Origin: Lactobacillus melliventris
GTDB lineage: Bacteria > Bacillota > Bacilli > Lactobacillales > Lactobacillaceae
Reading direction: 5' to 3'
DNA: 64,000 nt
Assembly: GCF_013346935.1 (NCBI RefSeq)
Contig: NZ_JAAEEB010000001.1
Location: 248,001 to 312,000, forward strand
In this document: positions 44,108 to 55,015 of the stretch, piece by piece
How positions within the stretch are numbered: position 1 is the stretch's first letter
Layout: every line of letters begins with the position of its first letter
Made by a program: the position numbers and the translations under genes
Notes under the pieces: model-generated
Told to the model about the DNA's origin: nothing
The model's input: only the letters and a program-made list of their open reading frames with translations
The model's database searches: none

Positions 44108-46883
44108 AGTTTTCTAGCTTTTCTTGTAAATCATTCAAAGATATTTTTTTAACTTTAACGGGAACAGCAGCCAGAAAGATAGGACCATAATCCTGAGACC
44201 AAATTCTCGAATCTAATATTAAAAATTGCCCTTTATCCTGCTCTCCCCGTATTAGCCTGCCCATTCCCTGCTTAAACCGAATAACCGCCCGAGGCATCGT
44301 GTCAGAATGAAAAACGTCAATTCCTCTGTCAACGAGCTGTCTTTGGCGCAATTTAACTTCAGGTAAATCAGGGGCTTCAAATGGCAATTTGGTTGCTATG
44401 ACCAAATCTACACCACATTCGTGAAAATCAATTCCTTCCCAAAAACTATCTGCACCAAGTATCAGAGCTTTTTTAGCAATGGCGAATCTTTTAATAATAC
44501 GATTATTTGACCCAGAAACACCCTGAGCCAAAATTTCAAAATCACGTAAGTTGGGCGAATTGATAATAGCACTAAATGTTTTTTTGATTTGTTCTAAATT
44601 TGTCATTAGTATTAAAACATGATTTTTATTTGCCAAGTCATTTTCAATAATTTGTGTTAGCTTTTTTTCGTAGGAAGGATCATTGATATCTGGAAAATCA
44701 ATTACAGATAAAACCTCAAGATGTTTTGCTAATTTAAATGTGCTTGTTCCAATGTATTTTTGGGGTGCTAAGTCGGTTAAACCCAAAAGTTTAATTATAA
44801 AATCAAAACCATTTTCACTAATCAAAGTTGCACTTACAAATGAAATGTGATCGAAGCGAGCGTATATTTTCTGCAACTCTGGCGTTGCGTCAAGCATCAG
44901 CCAGCTTAAATTGGCACTCAAAGGATCTTGAGGATTAGTTAAAGTCACAATGAAGCCTTCTGATTCAACATAAGCCTTTTTACGAAGCAAATCAGATAAC
45001 TGATAGCTTTTTGTAATAAAATCATCCAGTTGATCAATTTGGCCTGAAGTTTCACTTAAAATTGCATCCCGGTCAATATTTGAATTGTCAGTTTCATTGT
45101 ACATCTTAAATAAAATTTGATTGGTATTTTGCCTGATGTCTTCCAGCTTCCGCTGCAGCTCCGTCAGTTTGACTAAAAACTGACTATTTTTGGGAAATAA
45201 ATCCCTTCCTCTAAAGCTAAGTAGCAAATTACCATTAGCCAAAGTATTTTGGCTGACAGCCTTTTTCTTTTTAGAACAAAGTAAACGCTGCAAATGATTT
45301 ATTACCTTAATTAACTCAAGGATTGCCGGATCCAGCTTTTCCAATAAAAAATTAAACTGAACGTCATTACCGTATTGATTAAATACACTGTCATCGGCAT
45401 AATAAAGCAAATTACGCAGATGGTTGAGAGCTCCCCATAATGATTCGAACTGAAACGAATCGTTTCTAGAACTGATAACATTGTCTACAAAGCGGTGAGC
45501 CTCATCAATAACAAGATACGGATTTTGTCCCCAAATAGTATCGTTATAATGATTGGCTAAATATGCGTGATTAGTCACTAAAATGTCAGCCTGCTCTTGC
45601 CTTTGTCTAGCCAAGTTCCAAAAATCAACGCCCGCAAAAATGCTACCAACGCGAGCATCTCCAGGATGGGCAATTTGAGTAAATAAAGGTGCACGATAGT
45701 TAGTAAGCTGCAGTTCGTCTAAATCGCCGGTCTTAGTTTCGGTTAACCATACTAAAATACGCATTTGCAAAACTAAAGTCAACTTATTAGGAGTACCTTG
45801 ATATAAACTCTGATAAAAGCCATCTAGATCAAGGTAATGACTGCTGGCTTTGACTTCTTCGGCTTTTAAGTCCAACTTGGTAACGTTCAATAATTGGGGT
45901 ATTTCATGATTAATAATCTGTCTTTGCAAAACTTTTGTAGGCGTAGCAATTACTAATTTTCTATTGGTATATAAATGATAGGAATAAGCAAATAAATAAG
46001 AAAAAGTCTTACCGGTACCATTAGGAGCTTCAACTAATAGTGTCCTTTGCTTTGAGGCGCTTAAAAACTGTTCAATGCGATTAATTAGGTCTACCTGCGG
46101 TTGCCGGTAATTAATTTTATTTTGAAACAGCTTCTTTTTTGCGCTATCACTTTTCGGAAAAGTAGTTGACGACTGACCTGCGGTGATTGGTACTTTTTCC
46201 TGCTTACGCAAGATTATTTGTCGTACTTGTTGGTATGCAGAAGATAAAGGACGTTTCTCTTTACGTGCATCATCAGCAATAGTTGTAAAAATCCAGGAAG
46301 TATCGCGGATTAAACCGTGTGCCAAAGAACTTAAAGTGTTAAGGGTAGCTTGGGGTAAATTTTCAAGCCGCTCAATAATTTTTATTAGTAAAACTGCAGT
46401 GCCATATGCATCAGAGTCAGCTTTATGGGGGTTTAAATGTTTAATTTGCAATAATGCCGTTAAATCGCTCAATTTATATGATGGTTCCGTAGGAAAAGCA
46501 ATTTTGGCCAGTTCCACGGTGTCAATTGCACGATTGGTTAAGGGCTCATAACCATGTTGTACTAATTCATAATTTAAAAACGGCAAATCAAAATTGACGT
46601 TATGAGCAACGAAAACAGTATCCTTTAAAATTTTTACAATCTTTGGTGCATAAAAAGAAAAATCTTTTGCATGAGCCACATCCTTATTGTGTATATGAGT
46701 CAGATTTTGAACCGCTATTGGAATTTCGCGGTGGGGGTTAATCATAAATGAATATGTTTTGACAACTTTCATATTTTTAATAATGGCGCAGCCAAACTGG
46801 ATAATATGATTGTTATCTTCTCGCTGTGTTCCGGTAGTTTCCAGATCAACAACTGCAAATACGGTCTGCTCAAATGATTTCAT
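44094..46883 (-). CDS. dinG: DinG-type helicase/exonuclease
   Basis: A 929-aa protein. The N-terminal DEDDh exonuclease domain (about 1-165) shows VVDLETTG, HNVNFDLPFL and HKADSDAYG. The helicase part has Walker A EAPNGTGKTFSY near 290, the DEAH box VIDEAHRF near 465 and the C-terminal GMGRLIRGEQDKG motif VI. The region between Walker A and DEAH lacks the cysteines of the iron-sulphur domain present in E. coli DinG; Gram-positive DinG proteins with an exonuclease domain are known to lack it and act mainly as 3'-5' exonucleases. It lies between rexA and ypmB. Confidence 0.93.
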   Translation of the reverse strand: MKSFEQTVFAVVDLETTGTQREDNNHIIQFGCAIIKNMKVVKTYSFMINPHREIPIAVQNLTHIHNKDVAHAKDFSFYAPKIVKILKDTVFVAHNVNFDLPFLNYELVQHGYEPLTNRAIDTVELAKIAFPTEPSYKLSDLTALLQIKHLNPHKADSDAYGTAVLLIKIIERLENLPQATLNTLSSLAHGLIRDTSWIFTTIADDARKEKRPLSSAYQQVRQIILRKQEKVPITAGQSSTTFPKSDSAKKKLFQNKINYRQPQVDLINRIEQFLSASKQRTLLVEAPNGTGKTFSYLFAYSYHLYTNRKLVIATPTKVLQRQIINHEIPQLLNVTKLDLKAEEVKASSHYLDLDGFYQSLYQGTPNKLTLVLQMRILVWLTETKTGDLDELQLTNYRAPLFTQIAHPGDARVGSIFAGVDFWNLARQRQEQADILVTNHAYLANHYNDTIWGQNPYLVIDEAHRFVDNVISSRNDSFQFESLWGALNHLRNLLYYADDSVFNQYGNDVQFNFLLEKLDPAILELIKVINHLQRLLCSKKKKAVSQNTLANGNLLLSFRGRDLFPKNSQFLVKLTELQRKLEDIRQNTNQILFKMYNETDNSNIDRDAILSETSGQIDQLDDFITKSYQLSDLLRKKAYVESEGFIVTLTNPQDPLSANLSWLMLDATPELQKIYARFDHISFVSATLISENGFDFIIKLLGLTDLAPQKYIGTSTFKLAKHLEVLSVIDFPDINDPSYEKKLTQIIENDLANKNHVLILMTNLEQIKKTFSAIINSPNLRDFEILAQGVSGSNNRIIKRFAIAKKALILGADSFWEGIDFHECGVDLVIATKLPFEAPDLPEVKLRQRQLVDRGIDVFHSDTMPRAVIRFKQGMGRLIRGEQDKGQFLILDSRIWSQDYGPIFLAAVPVKVKKISLNDLQEKLENYDTR

Positions 46884-46904
46884 TCTGCATTACCCCTCCT
46901 TTCT

Positions 46905-49900
46905 TTACTTAACTTCAACAATTTGGCATGCATCTAATAAGATTAAATATTTAGCTTTAACTTTTTGGTCGGAAAAAGAATTTAAAGCTCTTTCATATAA
47001 ACGCAATTGCCCCGCATACTTTTGCTTAATTTTGGCGATAGCTAATTCTAAATGGCTGTGATCGATATGATCAGTTTTATAATCAAACAATATTATGCCA
47101 TCTTTTTCACTAAAATAACCGTCTATTGTACCATGAATTAAAATTTTTGCATCCGGGTCACTGAAATTAGCAAATAGAACGTCAGCTGGCAACAGACTTG
47201 AAAATTCAATTTCGCGCTGCAGATTTGCAGGATTTTCCCAAAATTTTTGGGCAAAATCACTATGAACAAACCAATTTATTTGTTGCAAATTTAAACTGGC
47301 AACAATTTTGCTGTTGAGCTTATTTTGTTTTACTAACTGCCGCACTTCTTCTTCAACCTGCTCTGCTTTGCCGGAGCCATGATAATCATAGTATTGCAGG
47401 ATCAGGTGCATTGCTGTACCAATTTCCGCCCCGGTAAATTTTGTCTGATATAAAAAATCAGGTTTAGTATCAATCGGTTGCAAATAACGGTTGGTAGAAG
47501 AAATCAGGTGCGCGTTTTCAAGTTCAGCATCAAGAGGATCATTAAAAGCTTTTTTAATCTCGGATACCGATTGATAAGCAGTTGTTTGACTGGCATCTTG
47601 AAAAGGATAATTAAAATTAAACAGTTTTTTGGTATATTGTGCTAGTGCTGAAATGCTTTCAGTTTTGCTTTCTTGCGGGCTAATTTCTTCTTGAAGATGA
47701 ACTTTTTCGTCATGGTACTGGATATAAAGCAATTCTTGACTAGTTTCCGAGGCTGAATTGATATCACTAATTTTTTGACTTAAAAGCTTATCCCATCTGA
47801 TTGATGGACCAATCAAACTCATAGGATTTGAAGCGTTAAGCTTGCTGCTCAACGAGAGATGTCCTTTTTGATCAGCTTCATTTTGCCAATTTTCAATTAT
47901 CTGCGGTAGATTCTTTAAATCAGCTACCAAAATTAACTTTTGCTTAGCTCTAGTCATCCCCACATATAAAATGCGCGCTTCTTCTTCTAAAAGTTGTCTC
48001 TTCTTAGATATATTTACAATAGATTTAACCAGGGTATCAGCACGATAATGTTTTTGCTTGATAGTTAAACCTACAGCACTTGAATTGATAATATAATTGC
48101 CGCTTAAATCCCTCTTTTGAAATTGATGCTGCAAGCCTAAGTAAAAAACAATGGGAAATTCCAAACCCTTGGAACTATGTACAGTCATTAAGCGCACGGA
48201 GTTGCCAGCTTCTTTAGTTAAGAGTGGCTGGGCCAAGTCCTTTTGGCTGCGTCGCATTCGCTCGATAAAATTAATAAATTGATATAGGCCCTTAAAACCA
48301 GCGCTTTCATAAGAAGCAGCTCTTTCATATAAAGCCTCTAAATTAACTCTTCTCTGCTTGCCATTAGGTAGAGAGGTCATAATTTCAAGCAGGCTGGTTT
48401 TTTCATAGATACTCCAGATCAATTCTGAAATTCTATGTGTTGCAGCGAATTTACGTAATTCTTCGAGTTGATTCAAAAAATCTTTTACTTTTTGACTAAG
48501 TTCGTTACCCACGGCAACATAAGAAGTTAAAGCGTTGTAAAAACTGGCATTCTGCGTATGAATTCTGATAGTACTGAGTTCTGGTTCTGTAAAATTAAAA
48601 AGAGGCGACCTTAATACAGCTACTAAAGGAATATCCTGGTCTGGATTATCAATGATCCTGAGGTAGTTCATGATAATAGTTAATTCTAAAGTTTGAAAAT
48701 AATTTTTCGCATCGGTAACCATTATTGGAATATGGCTTTTGGCAAACTCTTGCATAATTTCAAGATTATTGCTGCGACTTCTGGTTAAAATAACAATATC
48801 ACTGTACTTAAAAGGTCTTAAATGATTGCTATTTGGCGAACTTTTGTCATAAACTAACAAATTTTCTTCTGCGAATTTGTTAATTCGGTTAATAACCATC
48901 GCAATTTCAGCTGAATCAATATCATCAGTATCTTCATCTTGCGAGCTTTTTTCGTTGTTATTTTTTTCATGAAAAAGTATTTCAGTCGCGTCAGGAAGAT
49001 TTGAGGGGTAATATTTGGCACCATAAGTCAGCTGACTCTCATGGTTATAATCAATGCCACCAAAGTCAGCTGTCAAAATATTTTTAAATATTTGATTAAC
49101 AATAGAAATAACTGGCTTAGAGGAGCGGAAATTGTCCGACAATAAAATTCTTTCTTCTTTTGCTTGATTTTCTTTAAGGGCTGCCTCTTGATATTTATGT
49201 AAAAACAAACTTGGTTCGGCCTGTCTGAAACCATAAATTGATTGTTTAACGTCGCCAACCATAAACAGATTGTTTTGACCATCTTTTTTAATTAGTTGCA
49301 AAATATTTTCTTGTAGCGGATTGATGTCCTGATACTCGTCGACCAAAATCTCATTAAATTTATTTTGATAAAATGTCCGCGCCATTTGTGATGCAGAAGT
49401 GTCTTGGCTGAGAATTTGGTAAGCTAATTGTTCCATGTCACTAAAATCAAGCAGGTTTTCTGCTCTTTTAAGCTCATTGAAACGGTCAATCAGTGCCAGT
49501 TCTGCTTTTACAACCGCAGTCATTATTTGCTGGCCTTTTTGCATCATGGACAATTGCTCTTTTTCGTCAGTGGCATAAAAAGAGGTAAAGGCAGTAAAAA
49601 TCTGATCTCTTGCTTCTTTTTTAAAATCAGAGCACTTGTCATAAAAAGCTATAATATCTTCGTCCCATTTTTTAGAACTATGCGGATTACCTCTGAAAAT
49701 ACAAGCACGTAGTTTTTCTCGCTGATCATCATATGTGCTATCATTTTTCAAGTCATGCAAATAACCACTAAGACATTTTTCAAACAAGTCAAAACTTTCT
49801 TTTAATTTGTGCAGTTCCTTAGTAGCCATGACCGCACTTTGACACATATGCTCTAACTTATCAGCAAGATTTTGAAAAAGATCGACTAAATAAGGCTTAA

Positions 49901-50552
49901 TTTCTTTCTGCCACAAAGAAGATTTGCTTACTTCTTCTCCCATCTGATATTTTTGGGCTAACCCTTGTAGCCATTGGCGATAATCAGGTTTTGCCATTGC
50001 GTAATTGTATAAATCTAACAATAAATTCTGTGGTGATTCCGCATCCCTGTCACCTGCAAAATTGTCATAAAAAGCTATGAAGTCTTTATCTTTTTTCTCT
50101 AAAAACTCTCCTTCAACTTCTTTCAATGCCCTTTCTCGCATTAATTCTGCTTGTGAATCGTCAGTTAGTATACTGAAGCTGGGGTCAATGTTAATTATGT
50201 AATAAAAGCGATGGATTACATCCAGACAAAAGGCATCAATTGTAGAGATATTGGCAGAATTAAGCAAATTTAACTGTTGACGCAAGTATGAATTGTTTGA
50301 AGACTTCTGTATTTCATTTGATAATACTTCTTTAATCCGTTTTTTCATTTCAGCTGCAGCTGCTTTTGTAAATGTAACTACTAAAAGCTGATCAACACTG
50401 ACACCAGAAAGAATTTCTTTCATTAAACGTTGCACAAGAACGGTAGTTTTACCACTACCTGCTGAAGCTGATACAAGTATGTCGCGACCATGATCATTAA
50501 TAGCTTTTTCCTGAACGGCTGTAAATGGGGTTTTCTCTTTTTCTAGAACCAT
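46905..50552 (-). CDS. rexA: ATP-dependent nuclease/helicase subunit A (RexA/AddA)
   Basis: A 1215-aa UvrD-like helicase with a C-terminal nuclease; with RexB it processes double-strand breaks to Chi for RecA loading. Walker A SASAGSGKTTVL is near residue 32, LVDEYQDINPLQ near 400, VGDVKQSIYGFRQAEP near 430, MTVHSSKGLEFPIVF near 790 and TRAKQKL near 875. The RecB-type nuclease motif ILFDYKTDHID is near 1150. It starts two bases after rexB. The frame is intact. Confidence 0.95.
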   Translation of the reverse strand: MVLEKEKTPFTAVQEKAINDHGRDILVSASAGSGKTTVLVQRLMKEILSGVSVDQLLVVTFTKAAAAEMKKRIKEVLSNEIQKSSNNSYLRQQLNLLNSANISTIDAFCLDVIHRFYYIINIDPSFSILTDDSQAELMRERALKEVEGEFLEKKDKDFIAFYDNFAGDRDAESPQNLLLDLYNYAMAKPDYRQWLQGLAQKYQMGEEVSKSSLWQKEIKPYLVDLFQNLADKLEHMCQSAVMATKELHKLKESFDLFEKCLSGYLHDLKNDSTYDDQREKLRACIFRGNPHSSKKWDEDIIAFYDKCSDFKKEARDQIFTAFTSFYATDEKEQLSMMQKGQQIMTAVVKAELALIDRFNELKRAENLLDFSDMEQLAYQILSQDTSASQMARTFYQNKFNEILVDEYQDINPLQENILQLIKKDGQNNLFMVGDVKQSIYGFRQAEPSLFLHKYQEAALKENQAKEERILLSDNFRSSKPVISIVNQIFKNILTADFGGIDYNHESQLTYGAKYYPSNLPDATEILFHEKNNNEKSSQDEDTDDIDSAEIAMVINRINKFAEENLLVYDKSSPNSNHLRPFKYSDIVILTRSRSNNLEIMQEFAKSHIPIMVTDAKNYFQTLELTIIMNYLRIIDNPDQDIPLVAVLRSPLFNFTEPELSTIRIHTQNASFYNALTSYVAVGNELSQKVKDFLNQLEELRKFAATHRISELIWSIYEKTSLLEIMTSLPNGKQRRVNLEALYERAASYESAGFKGLYQFINFIERMRRSQKDLAQPLLTKEAGNSVRLMTVHSSKGLEFPIVFYLGLQHQFQKRDLSGNYIINSSAVGLTIKQKHYRADTLVKSIVNISKKRQLLEEEARILYVGMTRAKQKLILVADLKNLPQIIENWQNEADQKGHLSLSSKLNASNPMSLIGPSIRWDKLLSQKISDINSASETSQELLYIQYHDEKVHLQEEISPQESKTESISALAQYTKKLFNFNYPFQDASQTTAYQSVSEIKKAFNDPLDAELENAHLISSTNRYLQPIDTKPDFLYQTKFTGAEIGTAMHLILQYYDYHGSGKAEQVEEEVRQLVKQNKLNSKIVASLNLQQINWFVHSDFAQKFWENPANLQREIEFSSLLPADVLFANFSDPDAKILIHGTIDGYFSEKDGIILFDYKTDHIDHSHLELAIAKIKQKYAGQLRLYERALNSFSDQKVKAKYLILLDACQIVEVK

Positions 50553-50554
50553 CT

Positions 50555-53500
50555 TTAATTTCTCTCCTTTAGCCGTTTTTTAATCTTTTCCAACAGTTCC
50601 TCCCTTTTCAGGCTTCCTACTTGATGATATTTATTTTCTTTCAACATGGCATCAAAAAAGAAAATATCACGAAAGTCTGAATAAGTTAAGGCATTTTTTC
50701 CATTCCCATATTTATAGGGATTTAACTTTACTTTTCCCGCTAAAATTTGACTGGAGGCATCTTTAATAAGCTCTTCGTCGTATTTGAGCAATAATTCAAA
50801 TTCATCACTATTGAAATAACTGCCACCAAATTTTAAAGATCCATCTTTTGTGGAACTAACTCCGGCATAAATGGAAGAAGTACTACGTGGATTGTTTAAG
50901 TCAGGCTCAGCAGCGAGCATTAATAGCTGGTCGTCATTAATTAAACCGGTATATTTAAGTTTAATTTGACCATCTAAGTAGTCTTCTTTTATCTGCAAAT
51001 TAGTGTTATACAAGTTTTTGCTATTTAGCCTCTCAGTTTGTCTGGTAACTGTTTGGTAAAAAGCACCTAAAAGTGAGAGTGGTTCAGAACCAGCAAAGAA
51101 TTTGTGGTTTTGCATTAAAACATCTAGATATGAAACCATTTGTAAAGAAATACCTTCGTAAAATAATCCCAGATCAAATTTTTTAGCTGAGGACTTATAA
51201 TCAATTACTTGAGCAATTAATTCGTTTTGCTCTGGAACCTGAGCCAAATCAACTCGATCTATTTTTCCTCTTAAATTAACGTAATGATTGCCTTTTATGC
51301 CTGGCAGCTTAAAGTTAAGTCCTTGCACCTGCTCACCTTTTCCAAAACTGAGCTCTGAATATTTAGCACGCAGAGGGGTTTTGGAAACTGCATGGTGCCA
51401 ATTGCTTGCCACTTTACTGGTAGTTTGATCAAGGCATTTAAATAAAAACTCATTGAATGGATCATTTAATAATTGCTTGTATCTGGCTTCGCCTTTCATT
51501 TTGGTACGTGCAATTTCCAGTAACTGATTAAGTGTTTCATCATCAATTTCTTTTAAATCAAGTGAACGGTCATTTAGTTCCTTAACCAAACGATCAAAAG
51601 TTTCGTGGAAATAATTGCCAGCTTGTATAAAATCAAATTCATTTTCAAATCTCTTATGAAGGCGTAAGCCATATGTTAAAAAATATTCGTATGAATTTTC
51701 ATAAAAGGTTTCCAACTGCGAAACTGAAGAATTGAGGTTTGACCCATATAATTTTTGTGCCAAATCAGGGCCGATATTTTGGGGTTCATTTATAAAATTA
51801 CTTCCCTCTATGACTTTAGCTGTTTTTTGTGGTAAAAGTTTAGCGGTTAGCTTTAACAATTCTTTAACATCAATGTCTTTTTTTGCCTGGTTAAGATAAC
51901 TTAAATATCCTAAACTTGCTTGGGCATTAGTAATAAAAGACAGTAGCTGACTCGTTTCTTCTGGCAGATTATGCTGCGAAAATTCTGCTGCACCAGCGTT
52001 CTTAAACCTTTCATAATAGATTGAAGGTTGAACTGTGTCTCCTTCATCAGAGGCTAAAGAATAAGTTAAGTAAACTTTATCCTGTGCTAAAGCCAGACAA
52101 ATACCAAACTGGTAATTTTGATCCCAGTTGCTTAATTCTTGTCTGTCTTCAATATATGAGTCTTCACCAAAATCCTTTTTCAGTTCTGCTAGGTTTTCTG
52201 GACTTAAAAACCCGGGAGTGTTTTGTATCTGCGGCAGCCCATTAACCGTTGCGCCCATAATAAAAACTTGTTTATAGCCACTAACTTGAACAATCCCCAT
52301 TTCAGATAAATTGACTGCATCAAGTGTGGCCGGAATTTGCGAAAAGGTAGCTTCCTTAAAACCATTGATCAGTACATCAAAAAAGCTCTTAAGGTCAAAA
52401 CTGTCCGGATTAATCAGTAAATAATCATGTAAGAGGTTGATCAATAAGTCCCACACCTGCTCAGACTGACGCGCTTCTTGCAAGGCCCCACTCTCTTGAG
52501 CATCAGCACGCCACTTTTCTAAAATATTATTCACACCGTTTCGAGTTAAAAAGTCGAAAAAGGTCGTAATTGCTTTTTGGGTATCTGTCTCATCTTTTAA
52601 GCTTTGGAACAACTTGGTAATTTGTTTAACAAAAAAATCCTTTAGTTTATCTATTTTGTTAACTTCTTCTGGTACCTTGTCTAAATCAATTACCTCTGCA
52701 GCCATATATTCAGTGAAACTTCTGCGCCAAAGATTATGGTTAATGCCGTGTGCCAGAACAAAATTTTCCAGCTGATCAACATCGTATATATAAGCAGATT
52801 CATCTTGATACCACTTCGGGATAATAAGCCTAGTTTTCATGATTGCCAGCATATTTTGCGTTTGAAATGGTCTATTCAGCAACTGCGCAATATTTTCAAT
52901 CAAAACAACCAGAGGGTGATATTTCATTTCCTGCTGCAAGTCATTAAAAAACGGAATTTGATTCTGCCTTAGAATTGGAGTTAAATAGGTTTCGTATTCA
53001 TGTAAATTAGGTGCCAAAACCAAAAAGTCCTGGTAACGATAATGCCTTAAAGCAACCTGCTGATAAATGGTATGAGCAACGTAATAAGCTTCAGCGTATC
53101 TATTGTCAGCACGCACAAGCTGCACCTGATCCAGTTCACCAATATCACTAACCGTCCCCGTCCAAAATTCATTGAGTAACTCTCTTTTGGTAGGTTTGGG
53201 ATTAATAATTGTCGTTGATATTTGATGAGGCAAATTACGGGTTTGAATATACTGCAGTAGTTTATTGATGGTAGTTTGAATAACGTAATCATAGTCTCCC
53301 GGCTCCGGGGTAGAATTAATTTCACCCTCTTTGGTTTTGAATGCCAAAGTGACACTATGAGCTTTAGCCATCAGTAATTTAACGGTTAAGCATTCTTGCA
53401 GTGAAAAATGGGAAAAATCACTGAAGTAAAAGTCGGTTGTGCTTAGTCCCTTGCAGTCAGCCAGATATTCATTTAATTGCAATTGAATTTCATTTGAAGT

Positions 53501-54028
53501 AGAAAATTTACCTTTAATAGCCTCAATGAAAGCAGAATATAAAATATTCAAATCTGCAACTTTGTTTTTGGTTTCAAGATCTAGAGTATCCAGATCAATC
53601 TCGTTAAGGTCCAAGTTACCTTCGCGTATTTGCAAAATTGTGTCATACAATTGTTTGAGCAAGCCGGGATTTAAATTGGTGGTTTGAAAGAGATGCAGCT
53701 GCTCTTTATTTTGCTCAATGATTTTTGCTAAAAGCATAGCCGCTGCAGCATCATCCAGCTCTGTTGGTAAGCCCTGCTTGGCATCTTTTAAGAAGAACCA
53801 GGCCAACCTGGAAAAAGATAAAACTTGTAAATTTTTCACTGATTGCTCTGTCTGGTTTTTACTAACAGCTAGCCTGTTAATTGCCCTGACTTCTGTGGTA
53901 AACTTAATGTGATTAGGAACGATGACAAAAGTTTTATGATTAGGAAAACGTTGATAATTTTCTATTGCTTCCTGTAAAACTTTTTCCTGCATGGGATCGG
54001 TTTGCCGACCTAGTAAAATTTTAATCAT
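50555..54028 (-). CDS. rexB: ATP-dependent nuclease subunit B (RexB)
   Basis: A 1157-aa partner of RexA. The N-terminus ([33 protein letters not shown]) aligns with RexB of lactobacilli and lacks the GxxGxGKT Walker A of Bacillus AddB. An inactive helicase-like core follows. The C-terminal RecB-type nuclease motif is [13 protein letters not shown] near 940. The four cysteines of the AddB iron-sulphur staple are not seen, consistent with the RexB branch. It is first in the rexB-rexA-dinG-ypmB series and divergent from mvk. Confidence 0.93.
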   Translation of the reverse strand: MIKILLGRQTDPMQEKVLQEAIENYQRFPNHKTFVIVPNHIKFTTEVRAINRLAVSKNQTEQSVKNLQVLSFSRLAWFFLKDAKQGLPTELDDAAAAMLLAKIIEQNKEQLHLFQTTNLNPGLLKQLYDTILQIREGNLDLNEIDLDTLDLETKNKVADLNILYSAFIEAIKGKFSTSNEIQLQLNEYLADCKGLSTTDFYFSDFSHFSLQECLTVKLLMAKAHSVTLAFKTKEGEINSTPEPGDYDYVIQTTINKLLQYIQTRNLPHQISTTIINPKPTKRELLNEFWTGTVSDIGELDQVQLVRADNRYAEAYYVAHTIYQQVALRHYRYQDFLVLAPNLHEYETYLTPILRQNQIPFFNDLQQEMKYHPLVVLIENIAQLLNRPFQTQNMLAIMKTRLIIPKWYQDESAYIYDVDQLENFVLAHGINHNLWRRSFTEYMAAEVIDLDKVPEEVNKIDKLKDFFVKQITKLFQSLKDETDTQKAITTFFDFLTRNGVNNILEKWRADAQESGALQEARQSEQVWDLLINLLHDYLLINPDSFDLKSFFDVLINGFKEATFSQIPATLDAVNLSEMGIVQVSGYKQVFIMGATVNGLPQIQNTPGFLSPENLAELKKDFGEDSYIEDRQELSNWDQNYQFGICLALAQDKVYLTYSLASDEGDTVQPSIYYERFKNAGAAEFSQHNLPEETSQLLSFITNAQASLGYLSYLNQAKKDIDVKELLKLTAKLLPQKTAKVIEGSNFINEPQNIGPDLAQKLYGSNLNSSVSQLETFYENSYEYFLTYGLRLHKRFENEFDFIQAGNYFHETFDRLVKELNDRSLDLKEIDDETLNQLLEIARTKMKGEARYKQLLNDPFNEFLFKCLDQTTSKVASNWHHAVSKTPLRAKYSELSFGKGEQVQGLNFKLPGIKGNHYVNLRGKIDRVDLAQVPEQNELIAQVIDYKSSAKKFDLGLFYEGISLQMVSYLDVLMQNHKFFAGSEPLSLLGAFYQTVTRQTERLNSKNLYNTNLQIKEDYLDGQIKLKYTGLINDDQLLMLAAEPDLNNPRSTSSIYAGVSSTKDGSLKFGGSYFNSDEFELLLKYDEELIKDASSQILAGKVKLNPYKYGNGKNALTYSDFRDIFFFDAMLKENKYHQVGSLKREELLEKIKKRLKERN

Positions 54029-54103
54029 CTATTCTGCGCTCCTTTGCCATTATTTTAGCATAGGAACTAAAAATTTTTAAAAACAATAAGGATCTTAAAT
54101 AAA

Positions 54104-55012
54104 ATGAAATCAAGTTTTTTAGGACACGGAAAAGTTATTTTAATTGGTGAACATTCAGTAGTTTATGGCTATGATGCTTTGGCATTGCCAATCACTTCTT
54201 TGCATATTAAAACAACTGTAGAACCATCTGAAAAAATGTGGATGGATACGGCTCATTATCAGGGGCCTTTTTTTATGGCTCCGGATGAATATGATGGCTT
54301 AAAATATGTAGTTAAAACAATGTTGAAAAAAGCCGCAAGTCAAGCAGCTCTTAAAATAACCTATACGGGAGAGATTCCAATTGAACGCGGTTTAGGTTCT
54401 AGTGCAACCGTGGCACTGGCGACTACGCGCGCAATGAATGATTATTTCCACTTAAATTTAACTGAAACTGAAATTATTAATATAACTAACCACGCAGAAA
54501 TGATCAACCATGGTAAAGCATCGGGTCTTGATGCTGCCACTGTTAATTCTGATTGCCTCATCTTTTTTAATCAAAAAGATGGTCCCAAGCCGCTAAGGTC
54601 GAAATTACAAGCTACCTTACTTATCATGGATACAGGTGATTTGGGTAGTACGAAAAAAGCTGTCACTCAAGTTCATAAGCTTTTAAATGAATCCCCGACA
54701 GCGCAAAACAATCTTGAGCAATTAGGTAGATTAGCTGATGAAACTAAAACTGCCTGGTTAAATAAAGATGCAGCGACAGTAGGCTTAGCTTTTAATCGGG
54801 CTCAAGAAATATTGCATTCATTTAACCTTTCAACTGGTAAGATTGATCAATTACAAAAAATAGCTCTCGCAAATGAGGCCTTGGGTTTTAAATTGTCTGG
54901 CAGTGGACTGGGCGGCATCGTGATTGCTTTGTGTCGCAATGAGGATGATGCTCTGAAAATAGCGCATAAATGTCAAAATATTGTGGCACATAGTTGGATT
55001 GAGGAAATTTAA
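54104..55012 (+). CDS. mvk: Mevalonate kinase
   Basis: A 302-aa GHMP kinase that phosphorylates mevalonate at O5, first committed kinase of the mevalonate route. N-terminal GHGKVILIGEHSVVYG, the ATP-binding PIERGLGSSATVALA near 88-102 and the C-terminal KLSGSGLGGIVIAL are the three GHMP motifs. It opens the four-gene operon mvk-mvaD-mvaK2-fni, a standard arrangement in lactobacilli; mvaD starts three bases after its stop. AAGGA lies upstream of the ATG. Confidence 0.96.
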   Translation: MKSSFLGHGKVILIGEHSVVYGYDALALPITSLHIKTTVEPSEKMWMDTAHYQGPFFMAPDEYDGLKYVVKTMLKKAASQAALKITYTGEIPIERGLGSSATVALATTRAMNDYFHLNLTETEIINITNHAEMINHGKASGLDAATVNSDCLIFFNQKDGPKPLRSKLQATLLIMDTGDLGSTKKAVTQVHKLLNESPTAQNNLEQLGRLADETKTAWLNKDAATVGLAFNRAQEILHSFNLSTGKIDQLQKIALANEALGFKLSGSGLGGIVIALCRNEDDALKIAHKCQNIVAHSWIEEI

Positions 55013-55015
55013 TTT

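Noticed and set aside
46183-46551. 122-codon frame opposite dinG, and similar long frames opposite topA, carB and rexA.
   Set aside because: They are shadows of conserved coding sequence, without ribosome sites or recognisable products.
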